A DNA stretch of 9,127 nucleotides from Rhodopirellula sp. (GTDB lineage: Bacteria > Planctomycetota > Planctomycetia > Pirellulales > Pirellulaceae), in contig PAXU01000073.1 in assembly GCA_002714565.1 (NCBI GenBank), forward strand, positions 2,496-11,622, written 5' to 3'. Of this stretch, positions 1 through 7,336 are shown one piece after another; within the stretch, counting starts at the first letter, position 1, and each line of letters opens with the position of its first letter. The notes under the pieces were generated by a model. That model made no database searches. It saw only the letters and a list, made by a program, of their open reading frames with translations, and had not been told where the DNA came from. The translations under genes and the position numbers were made by a program.

Positions 1-653
1 TCCGTATCCGCACCTTCACCTACAGCAAGTGCATCTGAGTCGATCTGGCGATGACACTGAGTACAAACATTTGCCCAGTGTATTTGTTCGTAATAGTGAT
101 ATTCATTTTGCTCAGCGACAATGCGTTCAGCTGCCATCACTTTTTCGTTCACGTCGAAGAATTGCACACCTTCGATTGCTCGGACTGGCCCTTCGTTGTT
201 GTTTCCGTCTCCCTGTGTTTGTCGATCCCGATAGCGTTCTTTGAGAGCCGTAATGAGACTGGTTTCAACTTCAGACTTCGGCGTGTATTGATCTTCAGAA
301 GATTCACTACCAATTGCCGAGTCCAGCAGCGTAGGGACCGGATCGCCATCCAGAATCAGTACGCTAGTGTTATCGGCAGTCGCTGCGCGATCCCAGATCT
401 GACTGACAATCTCGTCAGAGAACAGGGTAAAGTCCTCTCGGGTATCAAGAACGTTGAAATGGTGACCTAGCAGTCGCATTTGGATTTGATCGTGGGTGCC
501 ACTGCGAGTGTTTTCGATGACTAGGTCATAGGCAACACGATCGACACCCCAAAACGCACCGCTGATCAAAACGGTCAGCCAGAATCCGAATAACAAACGG
601 CACTTGCGTTCCAGACTCGTCTCACCAAGGACGTTTTTCCAAGATCGTGCCAT
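1..653 (-). CDS. Membrane-anchored CxxCH haem-c sensor-type protein, N-terminal part (cut by window edge)
   Basis: The frame is open from an ATG at 651-653 to the left edge, giving 217 residues and no stop. Residues 1-18 are basic (MARSWKNVLGETSLERKC). Residues about 19-37 form one hydrophobic segment (LLFGFWLTVLISGAFWGV), fitting an uncleaved signal anchor with the rest outside the cytoplasm. Residues about 100-150 are acidic and polar. At residues 197-201 is CTQCH, the covalent haem-c attachment motif, preceded by a tyrosine-rich run (EYHYYEQIHWANV). From family knowledge this resembles the DUF3365/Tll0287-like periplasmic haem domain, which in planctomycetes often precedes a second membrane segment, HAMP and a kinase or cyclase module. 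That output part would lie outside the window, so the type of signalling enzyme is unknown. A weak purine-rich stretch (GACGAG) precedes the ATG. It lies 104 bp downstream of nadD on the same strand and may share its transcript. Confidence 0.72.
   Translation of the reverse strand, partial: MARSWKNVLGETSLERKCRLLFGFWLTVLISGAFWGVDRVAYDLVIENTRSGTHDQIQMRLLGHHFNVLDTREDFTLFSDEIVSQIWDRAATADNTSVLILDGDPVPTLLDSAIGSESSEDQYTPKSEVETSLITALKERYRDRQTQGDGNNNEGPVRAIEGVQFFDVNEKVMAAERIVAEQNEYHYYEQIHWANVCTQCHRQIDSDALAVGEGADT
51..65 (-). other. CxxCH haem-c attachment motif
   Basis: The codons at 51-65 (minus strand) encode Cys-Thr-Gln-Cys-His, residues 197-201 of the truncated protein. CxxCH is the standard site for covalent haem attachment by cytochrome c maturation. 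It lies beyond a single membrane anchor, where the haem would be loaded in the periplasm. An axial ligand other than the His is not identifiable from this fragment. Confidence 0.7.
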
Positions 654-757
654 CAAATTTGCTCGTCAGTCTAAACAGAAACCTGTCTGTATCATGTTAA
701 CTGCAATCGACCGGAAGTCCTATGTCATTGTTTGATACATGTGATTGGTAGGCCCTG

Positions 758-1348
758 TTAGCGATACAGCTCCTCCTGGCTGATATACGCCTCCACCGCT
801 CTGGGCGTTTGAAACCGCACGCCGATGTCTTTCGCAATCGCCGACCGTAATTCGCGACTGCTCAATCCTATCAGTGGCATATCCACGCGCATCCAAACCG
901 GTGAGTCCACTGGAAACATGTCACCCTCTGGCTGCGGACTATCAGGACGGCAGACAACCGCAATACTCACCAGCTCGCAGATGCGCTCTGGATTCTTCCA
1001 CTGTCTTAAATCCGCGAGGCTATCGGCGCCCATGATAAACACAAATTCGGTGTCCGGGTTTTCGCTCGTTAAGATCTCAAGCGTTTCATAGGTATAACTC
1101 GGTCCGTCACGGTCAATTTCACTGCGACAGATCTCAAAAGCATCATGACCACCAATTGCCAACTCGAGCATTTCCACCCTTTGCCCAGGAGTCGCACTTG
1201 GGCCATCCTGCTTCAGTGGATTCATTGATGTCGGTAAGAACCAAACTGCTTCCAATCGACACTGTACGCGCGCGCGCTCGGCCATAATCAAATGGCCATA
1301 GTGCACTGGATCAAAAGAGCCACCAAGAATTCCTATTCGTCTGGACAC
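758..1348 (-). CDS. nadD: Nicotinate-nucleotide adenylyltransferase NadD
   Basis: NadD joins nicotinate mononucleotide and ATP to make deamido-NAD plus pyrophosphate, a late cytoplasmic step of NAD synthesis. The 196 residues are a normal length. The Rossmann nucleotidyltransferase signature GGSFDPVHYGHL is at residues 9-20, with both catalytic-type histidines (H16, H19). Other family landmarks are FLPTSMNPLK (38-47, usual form with Pro and Lys), PSYTYETL (83-90, the substrate loop), MGADSLADLRQW (106-117) and SSRELR (163-168), equivalent to the usual ISSTxIR near the C-terminus. The protein ends in the expected YIxxxxLY form. The start is GTG at 1346-1348: it lies just before the first beta strand and has a good ribosome site (GAGGA, spacing 6). 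It is divergent from priA across 273 bp. No rsfS follows; the next gene on this strand is the haem-c protein. Confidence 0.96.
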   Translation of the reverse strand: MSRRIGILGGSFDPVHYGHLIMAERARVQCRLEAVWFLPTSMNPLKQDGPSATPGQRVEMLELAIGGHDAFEICRSEIDRDGPSYTYETLEILTSENPDTEFVFIMGADSLADLRQWKNPERICELVSIAVVCRPDSPQPEGDMFPVDSPVWMRVDMPLIGLSSRELRSAIAKDIGVRFQTPRAVEAYISQEELYR

Positions 1349-1354
1349 ACTGCG

Positions 1355-1359
1355 TCCTC
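1355..1359 (-). promoter_or_regulatory. Ribosome binding site of nadD
   Basis: GAGGA on the minus strand, 6 nt from the GTG at 1346-1348. It decides the start: no in-frame ATG exists nearby, and a later start would cut into the GGSFDP nucleotide-binding strand. Confidence 0.75.
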
Positions 1360-1462
1360 AATTTCGCTCGATATGCATTTCCACGCCGCCACGTCGGCAA
1401 TTCTGAAATCACCGGATAATCCGACGTCATCGCCTAGTATCCGTTAACAACTCCGATTTTAG

Positions 1463-1474
1463 TAGGGTACCCTA
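1463..1474. repeat. 12-bp perfect palindrome TAGGGTACCCTA
   Basis: A gap-free self-complementary 12-mer midway between the divergent nadD and priA starts. It overlaps a second possible stem, CCTAA/TTAGG (1471-1475 and 1481-1485). It could be a protein-binding site for a dimeric regulator, but no regulator is linked to it and 12-bp palindromes also occur by chance. Confidence 0.35.
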
Positions 1475-1522
1475 ACGGTTTTAGGCCTGTCACTCCTGTA
1501 CCACGACGCTTCTATTAACCCA

Positions 1523-1550
1523 TTGCGCAAGCCACCTAAGCGTGTAGAAT
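1523..1550 (+). promoter_or_regulatory. Candidate sigma-70-type promoter of priA
   Basis: TAGAAT at 1545-1550 matches five of six positions of the -10 consensus. TTGCGC at 1523-1528 lies 16 bp upstream and matches the -35 box only in TTG. A start near 1557 would give a leader of about 65 nt before the priA ATG. The element sits between the arms CCACGACG (1501-1508) and CGTCGTGG (1552-1559). Planctomycete promoters are poorly defined, so this is tentative. Confidence 0.3.
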
Positions 1551-1621
1551 ACGTCGTGGCTCGAATGGACTATGATCAAGCCAGTCGTTAAACAGATGAT
1601 GTTGCAGGATGTGCTTCGTAA

Positions 1622-3934
1622 ATGCGTCAGCAAGGATTATTCGATAACACGCCGGAAAACGTGGAGGCACCCTGGATTGCCGACTCTGCGTCTGACCAAA
1701 CCGTTGCGACTATCATTTTTAGTGAAATGCCGTGGGGACCATTCGACTATAGAGTGCCAAGTGATTTGATGGAGTCCATCGCACCGGGCAAGCGGGTTGC
1801 CGTTCCGTTAGGTCGTGGAAATCGCACCGTAACAGGCTTTTGCGTTGCACTCACACATGAATCCGGTGGTCAGGTCAGTCGGCCTCACAAGCTGAAATTC
1901 GTTGACGAAGTCGTCGATGATCGCGTGCTCGCGTCGGACCACATGCTTCAGCTCACCAAGTGGATGAGCGACTACTATCTGGCTCGCTGGGGCCAGGTGT
2001 TACAGGCAGTCATTCCCTCCGGCGTGCGTACTTCAGCCGGCACACGTGAGGTGACTTTTTACGAGCTTCATTCAGATTTCGATCATGAGGAAATCGAAAA
2101 ACTTCCAGGCAAGCAACGAAAGGTAGCTCAGATGCTTGCTGGCAGCCCCATGCCGCTAACCGGAGATCAGCTTTCCAAAATGGCTGGATGTACCATGGCC
2201 CCCATCCGAAGCCTCGTCAAAAAGGGAGTGCTCAACACAACCAAACGCCGAATCAATACCGGTAACACCACTAAAACCTCTGTAACCAAACAACCAAACA
2301 TCCCACTCAACGCCGATCAATCAGTGGCATATGACGCCATCATTGAAAGTCTACGTGCACAACAATACGAAACCTTGCTAATGCATGGAGTCACAGGAAG
2401 TGGCAAAACCGAAGTTTACATGCAAGCCATTGAAGAGGTGATTCGGTACCGACGGCAGGCCATTGTACTTGTTCCGGAAATATCCCTTACACCTCAAACA
2501 TGTGAACGATTCCAATCCAGATTTGATACGGTGGCCGTCCTTCACAGTCATTTAAGTGACGCTGAGCGCCACTGGCACTGGCAGCAAATTGCGGATGGCA
2601 ATGTCCAGGTGGTGATCGGGGCCCGCAGCGCCATTTTTGCGCCAACACCACATCTGGGTCTAGTGATTCTGGACGAAGAACATGAACCAACATTTAAACA
2701 AGAGACTATCCCCCGTTATCACGCCCGCGACGTTGCAATCAAGCGAGCACAGCTTGAGGGAATTCCATTGGTACTCGGCTCAGCCACTCCATCGCTAGAG
2801 AGCTGGCAGTCTGCATCCGCCGGAGAATTCAAACTACTGTCGATGCCAAGCCGTGTTTTGGATCGACCGTTACCACATGTTTCAACCATTGATCTGCGTG
2901 CAGAGTACAAATCGAAATCCCACCGTGGGGTAATTAGTAGGCCACTTGTCAACGCAATTAAAGAAACCCTTAATGACAATGGTCAAATTATCCTGCTGCT
3001 TAATCGACGCGGCTACTCCACGTCGATCCAATGTCCATCCTGTGGCCACGTTGTAAACTGCCCGCAATGTGAGATCCCGCTGACGCACCATAAGTTTGCG
3101 CCAAATCAAAAGCTCAGTGAACGCGCAATCTGTCATTGGTGCGAATATGAGATCAATGCACCGGAGCGATGTCCCGACTGCTCCTTTGACGGTATTCGTT
3201 ACGGCGGAGTTGGCACACAAAAACTTGAAACAGAGGTCAATGCCCGCTTTCCGGAAGCAACCTGCCTGCGGATGGACAGCGACACTATGACACGTCCAAA
3301 CAGTCATGAGAAAGCGCTGGATCGATTTCGAAAAGGTGACGTTCAAATCCTGGTTGGCACACAAATGATCGCTAAGGGATTGGACTTTCCAAATGTCACA
3401 CTCGTTGGCGTGATCAATGCAGACACAGCGCTTCATCTACCAGATTTCCGTGCCGGTGAGCGTACCTTTCAACTGGTAACACAAGTTGCGGGCCGCACAG
3501 GGCGAGGAAGCCGCGGTGGATACGTACTCGTCCAGACGTTTACTCCTGAGCACCCGGCGATTCAAGCCGCTGTAAAACACCAGTTTGAGATGTTCGCTGA
3601 AAAGGAATTACCGGGACGGCAACAATTTGGTTACCCGCCATTTTGCTCCATGGTTCGTCTCATCGTACGCGGCCCCGACGAGCAACAGACAATGGCATTT
3701 GCTGATTTACTTGCCAGGAATTGCCGCAATGATCTCGAAGGCAGTGACGCTAGAATTCTCGGACCGGCACCGGCACCAATCGCGCGCATCCGTGACAAAT
3801 TCAGATGCCATGTACTTCTGATGAGTGAAAATCTCAACATACTTCAGCAATCGGTGAAGAAGCAAATGGACAGCCTTAAGTCACCGAGTGAAGTCCAATG
3901 GGTGGTCGATGTAGATCCACTCAGTCTGCTATAG
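1622..3934 (+). CDS. priA: Primosomal protein N', replication-restart DNA helicase PriA
   Basis: PriA is a 3'-to-5' superfamily 2 helicase that recognises stalled forks and D-loops and reloads the replicative helicase. The 770 residues include an N-terminal 3'-end-binding domain (about 28-135; MPWGPFDY, KRVAVPLGRG, DYYLARWGQ) and a winged-helix region (about 165-205). Walker A GVTGSGKT is at 256-263, the Walker B DEEH box at 351-354 and motif III GSATPS at 386-391. Eight cysteines for two structural zinc ions are at 471, 474, 480, 483, 504, 507, 517 and 520. These interrupt the helicase core, which resumes with GVGTQKLE (529-536) and motif VI QVAGRTGRG (621-629). The protein ends in the typical VDVDPLSLL. 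An AGGA 12 nt before the ATG supports the start only weakly; the next Met (residue 36) would cut into the DNA-binding domain. It appears intact. It faces the VIT/vWA gene with 25 bp between stops. Confidence 0.97.
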   Translation: MRQQGLFDNTPENVEAPWIADSASDQTVATIIFSEMPWGPFDYRVPSDLMESIAPGKRVAVPLGRGNRTVTGFCVALTHESGGQVSRPHKLKFVDEVVDDRVLASDHMLQLTKWMSDYYLARWGQVLQAVIPSGVRTSAGTREVTFYELHSDFDHEEIEKLPGKQRKVAQMLAGSPMPLTGDQLSKMAGCTMAPIRSLVKKGVLNTTKRRINTGNTTKTSVTKQPNIPLNADQSVAYDAIIESLRAQQYETLLMHGVTGSGKTEVYMQAIEEVIRYRRQAIVLVPEISLTPQTCERFQSRFDTVAVLHSHLSDAERHWHWQQIADGNVQVVIGARSAIFAPTPHLGLVILDEEHEPTFKQETIPRYHARDVAIKRAQLEGIPLVLGSATPSLESWQSASAGEFKLLSMPSRVLDRPLPHVSTIDLRAEYKSKSHRGVISRPLVNAIKETLNDNGQIILLLNRRGYSTSIQCPSCGHVVNCPQCEIPLTHHKFAPNQKLSERAICHWCEYEINAPERCPDCSFDGIRYGGVGTQKLETEVNARFPEATCLRMDSDTMTRPNSHEKALDRFRKGDVQILVGTQMIAKGLDFPNVTLVGVINADTALHLPDFRAGERTFQLVTQVAGRTGRGSRGGYVLVQTFTPEHPAIQAAVKHQFEMFAEKELPGRQQFGYPPFCSMVRLIVRGPDEQQTMAFADLLARNCRNDLEGSDARILGPAPAPIARIRDKFRCHVLLMSENLNILQQSVKKQMDSLKSPSEVQWVVDVDPLSLL

Positions 3935-3959
3935 CGACGCTTCGGTTCGGAAGTGCAAC

Positions 3960-6275
3960 CTAGAACTGATACGCTGCACCTTCAACCACGATGATCACCG
4001 GTTCAGGTATTTGCAGGTAACGCGCGACCTTCTTGCCATGCTTTTCCACGAATTTGAAGTAGGCATCCCCAAATCGCTTGATCTCAGAAACCTTCTTCAA
4101 TTGTCCTTCGGTAACAACAGAATCTACCCATACACCGTTACGAAGATAGAAAGTCTTGGCACCAATATTGCGAACACTTTCAACAGTCACTTCTTCATCC
4201 GTTTCAAGATCGCGGAATTTTGCCTGTCTACCGCCACCTAATCCACCCATTCCACCAGGCCGGGTGGCGAAGCCGGCTGGTGCATCAGCTGCCTCAGCTC
4301 CGAAGTTTTCGTTACCTGCTCGCTGCAACTCACCCTTGGCGGCTCGCTGCGCGACACCACCGAGCCCGGTCTCCGTGCCTAGTTGAGAAAGCTCACGACG
4401 GGTTCTATCGAAGTTGGCCTCGTGATTGAGGATCGAACTTGTCTCATCCGCCAGAAATGCAGTGTACGGTGTGATAATCCCATGGCGAGTTGAGAGCTTT
4501 ACTAGCTCATCGACCAACTCGTCGTTTTCTCCATTAAGGTCGATGTCATCAATGATCTCGCCTATGCGTCGCATCGCCCAGATCTTCTCGACAAACGAAT
4601 TTGTTTCGTTACTGGAGTGATCCGTTAGACGAGCCTTGTAGTGCAGAGTTACATTATCGCCACCTAACTCACCATCAAGCACTACATCAAAATTACCCGC
4701 TTTTCGATAACGACCAACAAGTACTACCTGTTGACCGGCGAACATATCAAAGTCACCCCGCGGATAAACACGGTTAATCACTTTGCCATTTTCCACCTTC
4801 AGCTTGTTATTTTCAAAGGACAGCTTGATGTTGGTCATGACCGGGCTGGAGATTTGGTTATACAGCTGCGCCACCGGTGCTTCGATGTCTTCATTCGGCC
4901 TTACAAATGTACTAACGCCACCGCACTCACGCGACAGTTTGTCCAGGAGTCGACTGTTCACATCGTAGCCGACACCGAAACTAAACACCCGGGCACCTAC
5001 TCTGTTTTGCATCACGACACTTTTTACTATTTCAGCACTATCTTTGATGCCCGCCGTTGGAATGCCATCTGTCAGAAATACGACGTAACTCGGTGTTCGG
5101 TCGTCCTGCATCATTGAAACGGCTTGTGTCAGTGCACCGCTAATATTAGTGCTTCCACCAGCAAACAGCGAATGCACAAATCCAATGGCCTGCTTACGCC
5201 GGGAGTCATTGAATTTCTGCATTTCCGGTTGGAATACTTCGACATCCGTGTCATACGCGACAATGTTAAAAAGGTCATCAGGATTGAGTCCATTTAGTAC
5301 TTGGATCAAGGCCTGCTTAGCCTGATCCATTTTTTCGCCACTCATACTGCCGCTTCTGTCCACAACAAACACGATCGACTTGCGCGTCGGTGGCTCTACC
5401 AGTTGAATGTCCGGCGCAGCAAGCAACATAAAATATCCCGGCTCTGATTTATCCGGACGATACGAGAGGACATTTACACCGAGCTGCTTACCGCTTGTGT
5501 CATAAAACAAACGAAAGTCACTGGTTGGAATCACGTGTTTCTGAGCAACTTTAACCGTAGCTGATTCCGCACTCGTGCGTTTCATTTCGAGTGAATGAGA
5601 CGGCGAATAGATGTTCTTAATCTTTGACTCTTCAACAACATTGACAACCAGTTCAAATGATCCGATCGGTCGCGTCGTGAATTGTGCTGCACGCAGTGGG
5701 AAAGTCCATTCGGTCAATCCGTTGTACTTTCTACATACCTGGCTGTACCGAATCGTCACGGTACGACTGGCATTTGCCGGTATGGGAAACACACTTGTAC
5801 GGAACATGCCATTTCCGATGAATTCCAACAATGCCGGATCCTGGTTTTGGCGGACATAGTTTTCATAAATAGATCGAGCTTCTTTTGCATCCAGCAACTT
5901 TGCATCGTATTCCTTGCCGTCTACCAGGAACGTCATGCGATCAACCGCACCGTCATAAGGTAATGGAAAAACGAAGGAGGCTTGAATGGTGCGATTGCTG
6001 ACGTTTTTAATTTGTTGGGTCACTTGAACGCGTGCAACTTGCTGAGAAATCGAGGAGTCAATACGAAGTTTCTCAATCCAATATGGCGCAGATGGTACAG
6101 GACGGCTCGGACCAAATTCCGGTGATACAGTCGGTCGCGGCAAACGGATGAGCCTGTCATTTTCGCTTTGGATAACAACCTGTGCACGGACTTCTGAAAT
6201 CATCCAGGACATCAAGCAGATGGCTAACAACAGCAACTGCGAACGACGCTTCAGATTAGTGATCGCTGATCTCAT
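3960..6275 (-). CDS. Secreted VIT and von Willebrand factor A domain protein
   Basis: A predicted exported protein of 771 residues related to the inter-alpha-trypsin inhibitor heavy-chain group. Residues 1-31 form a signal peptide (basic start, hydrophobic core LLLLAICLMSWMI, likely cleavage after EVRA). A VIT domain spans about 60-185. The vWA domain (about 299-480) has a complete metal-ion-dependent adhesion site: DRSGS at 306-310, T376 in GGSTNI and D403 in LTDG. A beta-rich region follows to about 550, then a helical segment ending in RHGIITPYTAFL (597-608), an alanine/glycine-rich linker (about 640-683) and a C-terminal domain (about 685-771) with TFYLRNGVWVDS. No C-terminal membrane helix, LPXTG or PEP-CTERM signal is visible. 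An intact MIDAS suggests divalent-cation-dependent protein binding outside the cytoplasm; the ligand is unknown. The ATG is supported by AAGGA at spacing 7. Confidence 0.93.
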   Translation of the reverse strand: MRSAITNLKRRSQLLLLAICLMSWMISEVRAQVVIQSENDRLIRLPRPTVSPEFGPSRPVPSAPYWIEKLRIDSSISQQVARVQVTQQIKNVSNRTIQASFVFPLPYDGAVDRMTFLVDGKEYDAKLLDAKEARSIYENYVRQNQDPALLEFIGNGMFRTSVFPIPANASRTVTIRYSQVCRKYNGLTEWTFPLRAAQFTTRPIGSFELVVNVVEESKIKNIYSPSHSLEMKRTSAESATVKVAQKHVIPTSDFRLFYDTSGKQLGVNVLSYRPDKSEPGYFMLLAAPDIQLVEPPTRKSIVFVVDRSGSMSGEKMDQAKQALIQVLNGLNPDDLFNIVAYDTDVEVFQPEMQKFNDSRRKQAIGFVHSLFAGGSTNISGALTQAVSMMQDDRTPSYVVFLTDGIPTAGIKDSAEIVKSVVMQNRVGARVFSFGVGYDVNSRLLDKLSRECGGVSTFVRPNEDIEAPVAQLYNQISSPVMTNIKLSFENNKLKVENGKVINRVYPRGDFDMFAGQQVVLVGRYRKAGNFDVVLDGELGGDNVTLHYKARLTDHSSNETNSFVEKIWAMRRIGEIIDDIDLNGENDELVDELVKLSTRHGIITPYTAFLADETSSILNHEANFDRTRRELSQLGTETGLGGVAQRAAKGELQRAGNENFGAEAADAPAGFATRPGGMGGLGGGRQAKFRDLETDEEVTVESVRNIGAKTFYLRNGVWVDSVVTEGQLKKVSEIKRFGDAYFKFVEKHGKKVARYLQIPEPVIIVVEGAAYQF

Positions 6276-6282
6276 AGCTAAT

Positions 6283-6287
6283 TCCTT
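6283..6287 (-). promoter_or_regulatory. Ribosome binding site of the VIT/vWA gene
   Basis: AAGGA on the minus strand, 7 nt before the ATG at 6273-6275, supporting that start. It lies only 7 nt downstream (in gene direction) of the dyad at 6295-6312, so a hairpin there could affect ribosome access. Confidence 0.75.
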
Positions 6288-6294
6288 ACCAAAA

Positions 6295-6312
6295 CAATCT
6301 ATAGATAGATTG
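6295..6312. repeat. 8-bp-arm inverted repeat upstream of the VIT/vWA gene
   Basis: CAATCTAT-AG-ATAGATTG, perfect over both arms with a 2-bp centre. It ends 19 bp from the start codon, just upstream of the ribosome site. The compact centre suits a dimeric regulator binding DNA better than an RNA hairpin, since a 2-nt loop would force opening of the inner pairs. The overlapping element at 6309-6325 is exclusive with it if both form in RNA. Confidence 0.5.
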
Positions 6313-6325
6313 GATAGATACCAAT
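6309..6325. repeat. Overlapping inverted repeat ATTGG/CCAAT
   Basis: ATTGG at 6309-6313 and CCAAT at 6321-6325 with a 7-nt spacer. It shares ATTG with the adjacent 18-bp dyad, so the two hairpins could not form at once in the VIT/vWA leader. The arms are short and the significance is uncertain. Confidence 0.3.
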
Positions 6326-6560
6326 GTCTAACTGCTTGGTGATTGGACGCAGTTCCGGCATTGAGAGTTCCACTTTTCTAAATTATTCAAGGGTTATTTA
6401 GGTTGCTATTTATTTCCGAGCAAGCGTAGTGGCAATTGTTCTTGCAGTTTCTTATCTGCCCTCATCAGATGCCACTTTTAACCAGTTGATGATTGACGAT
6501 GGAATTATACGGACGCAAACTCGGGTAAGTCCAAAACGGTGTTGCCCCATCAACTTAGTT

Positions 6561-6614
6561 TTGACAAACTTCCCGTCGCGCCATGAATGATGAATCAATT
6601 GAATTCATTATAAA
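6561..6614 (+). promoter_or_regulatory. Candidate promoter elements for the lipoprotein gene
   Basis: A perfect TTGACA lies at 6561-6566, but no good -10 box follows at 16-18 bp; the best nearby is AATGAT at 19 bp. A separate TATAAA lies at 6609-6614, 32 bp before the GTG start, with no matching -35. One or neither may be used. Confidence 0.2.
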
Positions 6615-6646
6615 CAAATCATCTATATCAACGCATTTCGGATACC

Positions 6647-7327
6647 GTGATCGAATCTCCGCCGACAATCAGATTTTCGTTAAATCGGCTGACGACGCAG
6701 CTACTGCTCGTCGCCGTTGCCATTAGCTTGTCTGGTTGCTTCAGCATGAACGTTTGGCAGTGGGGTAAGAATGGACCGCCACAAGAGCAGCAACTATTAC
6801 AGGAAGCTCAAAATCAACCGCGTCTTGAAAACCCCTTAATGGTACCGGTCGTGAACCGAGATGTCCTTTGGAACCAAATCGTAGATACCGTGGACGACTA
6901 TTTTCGAATTCGTCGCGAAGAACCGATTCAGTTGGTTGGAAACACGCTAACCGAGGGATATATCGAAACGATCGCTACGGATGCAGCAACCATCTTAGAA
7001 CCGTGGAGAAAAGACGGCGTTGCGGGATATGAACAGATTCACGCAACACTTCAGTCCATCCGCCGCCAAGCAGAGATACGGGTTCGACCTGTGCAAAATG
7101 GCTTTCAGATCGAGATTATCGTCCATAAGGAACTTGAAGACCTCGACCATCCGCAATTCGCCAACGTCGGTGGAGCAACCGTGCGACACGATGGATCCCT
7201 TACCAGGCCCAGGCCGGGGAATAAGTATGATCGCGAAACCCTTGGCTGGATCCCCATGGGGCGTGATGTGACACTAGAACAAGCCATGCTTAGAGACCTG
7301 AGCCAGCGGCTATCGGACGCGCGCTGA
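6647..7327 (+). CDS. Predicted lipoprotein of unknown function
   Basis: 226 residues, function not recognised. The N-terminus is a lipoprotein signal peptide: R9/R14 basic region, hydrophobic TTQLLLVAVAIS, lipobox L28-S-G-C31. The mature protein would start at Cys31 with Phe at +2, so outer-membrane sorting is plausible if Lol rules apply. A Gln-rich stretch (46-58) follows, then a mixed alpha/beta domain (about 65-165) with VDTVDDYFRIRREEP and a repeated charged strand pattern (EIRVRPV, FQIEIIVHKEL). A conserved-looking tail follows (GWIPMGRDVTLEQ, 200-212). The start is GTG: there is no in-frame ATG before the signal peptide, and TAA closes the frame upstream at 6611-6613. The ribosome site is weak (CGGA about 4 nt away). 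It is divergent from the VIT/vWA gene and convergent with the 85-residue gene. I believe it is a planctomycete-restricted family, but cannot name it. Confidence 0.85.
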   Translation: MIESPPTIRFSLNRLTTQLLLVAVAISLSGCFSMNVWQWGKNGPPQEQQLLQEAQNQPRLENPLMVPVVNRDVLWNQIVDTVDDYFRIRREEPIQLVGNTLTEGYIETIATDAATILEPWRKDGVAGYEQIHATLQSIRRQAEIRVRPVQNGFQIEIIVHKELEDLDHPQFANVGGATVRHDGSLTRPRPGNKYDRETLGWIPMGRDVTLEQAMLRDLSQRLSDAR

Positions 7328-7336
7328 TCGCTCAAT

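Larger units (their letters stand above)
1349..1621. other. nadD-priA divergent intergenic region with several dyads
   Basis: This 273-bp stretch should contain promoters for both nadD and priA. No gene is supported in it. It contains several short symmetric elements: ACGTCGG/CCGACGT arms (1391-1397 and 1421-1427), CGGATAATCCG (1413-1423), CCGTTA/TAACGG (1441-1446 and 1473-1478), TAGGGTACCCTA (1463-1474) and CCACGACG/CGTCGTGG (1501-1508 and 1552-1559). A convincing nadD promoter could not be identified. Confidence 0.5.
6276..6646. other. 371-bp divergent intergenic region between VIT/vWA and lipoprotein genes
   Basis: AT-rich, no supported gene on either strand. It holds the VIT/vWA ribosome site and two overlapping hairpins at its left end, and a possible lipoprotein promoter and a small inverted repeat (ATGAAT/ATTCAT, 6590-6595 and 6603-6608) at its right end. 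The 8-mer CCACTTTT occurs twice (6370-6377 and 6472-6479). The middle part shows nothing else I can name. Confidence 0.5.

Noticed and set aside
51..470. 139-codon plus-strand frame antisense to the haem-c gene
   Set aside because: The minus strand is open over the whole region and has a membrane anchor and CxxCH; the plus frame has no motif and ends inside.
1572..1769. 65-codon plus-strand frame overlapping the priA start
   Set aside because: Different frame from priA, runs into its coding sequence and shows no domain or ribosome site.
2882..3436. Long open frame (184 codons) antisense to priA
   Set aside because: It lies wholly inside the strongly constrained helicase and zinc region of priA, has no ribosome site I can see and no recognisable motif; the composition is that of a shadow frame.
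3938..3955. Possible terminator between priA and the VIT/vWA gene
   Set aside because: The stem is only 6 bp including one G-U pair, with no U-tract; too weak to annotate alone, mentioned only in the convergent-junction finding.
6430..6446. Sigma-54-like promoter (TGGCA...TTGCA) between the VIT/vWA and lipoprotein genes
   Set aside because: The GG-to-GC spacing is one base too long for the strict -24/-12 geometry, and it lies about 200 bp from the lipoprotein start.
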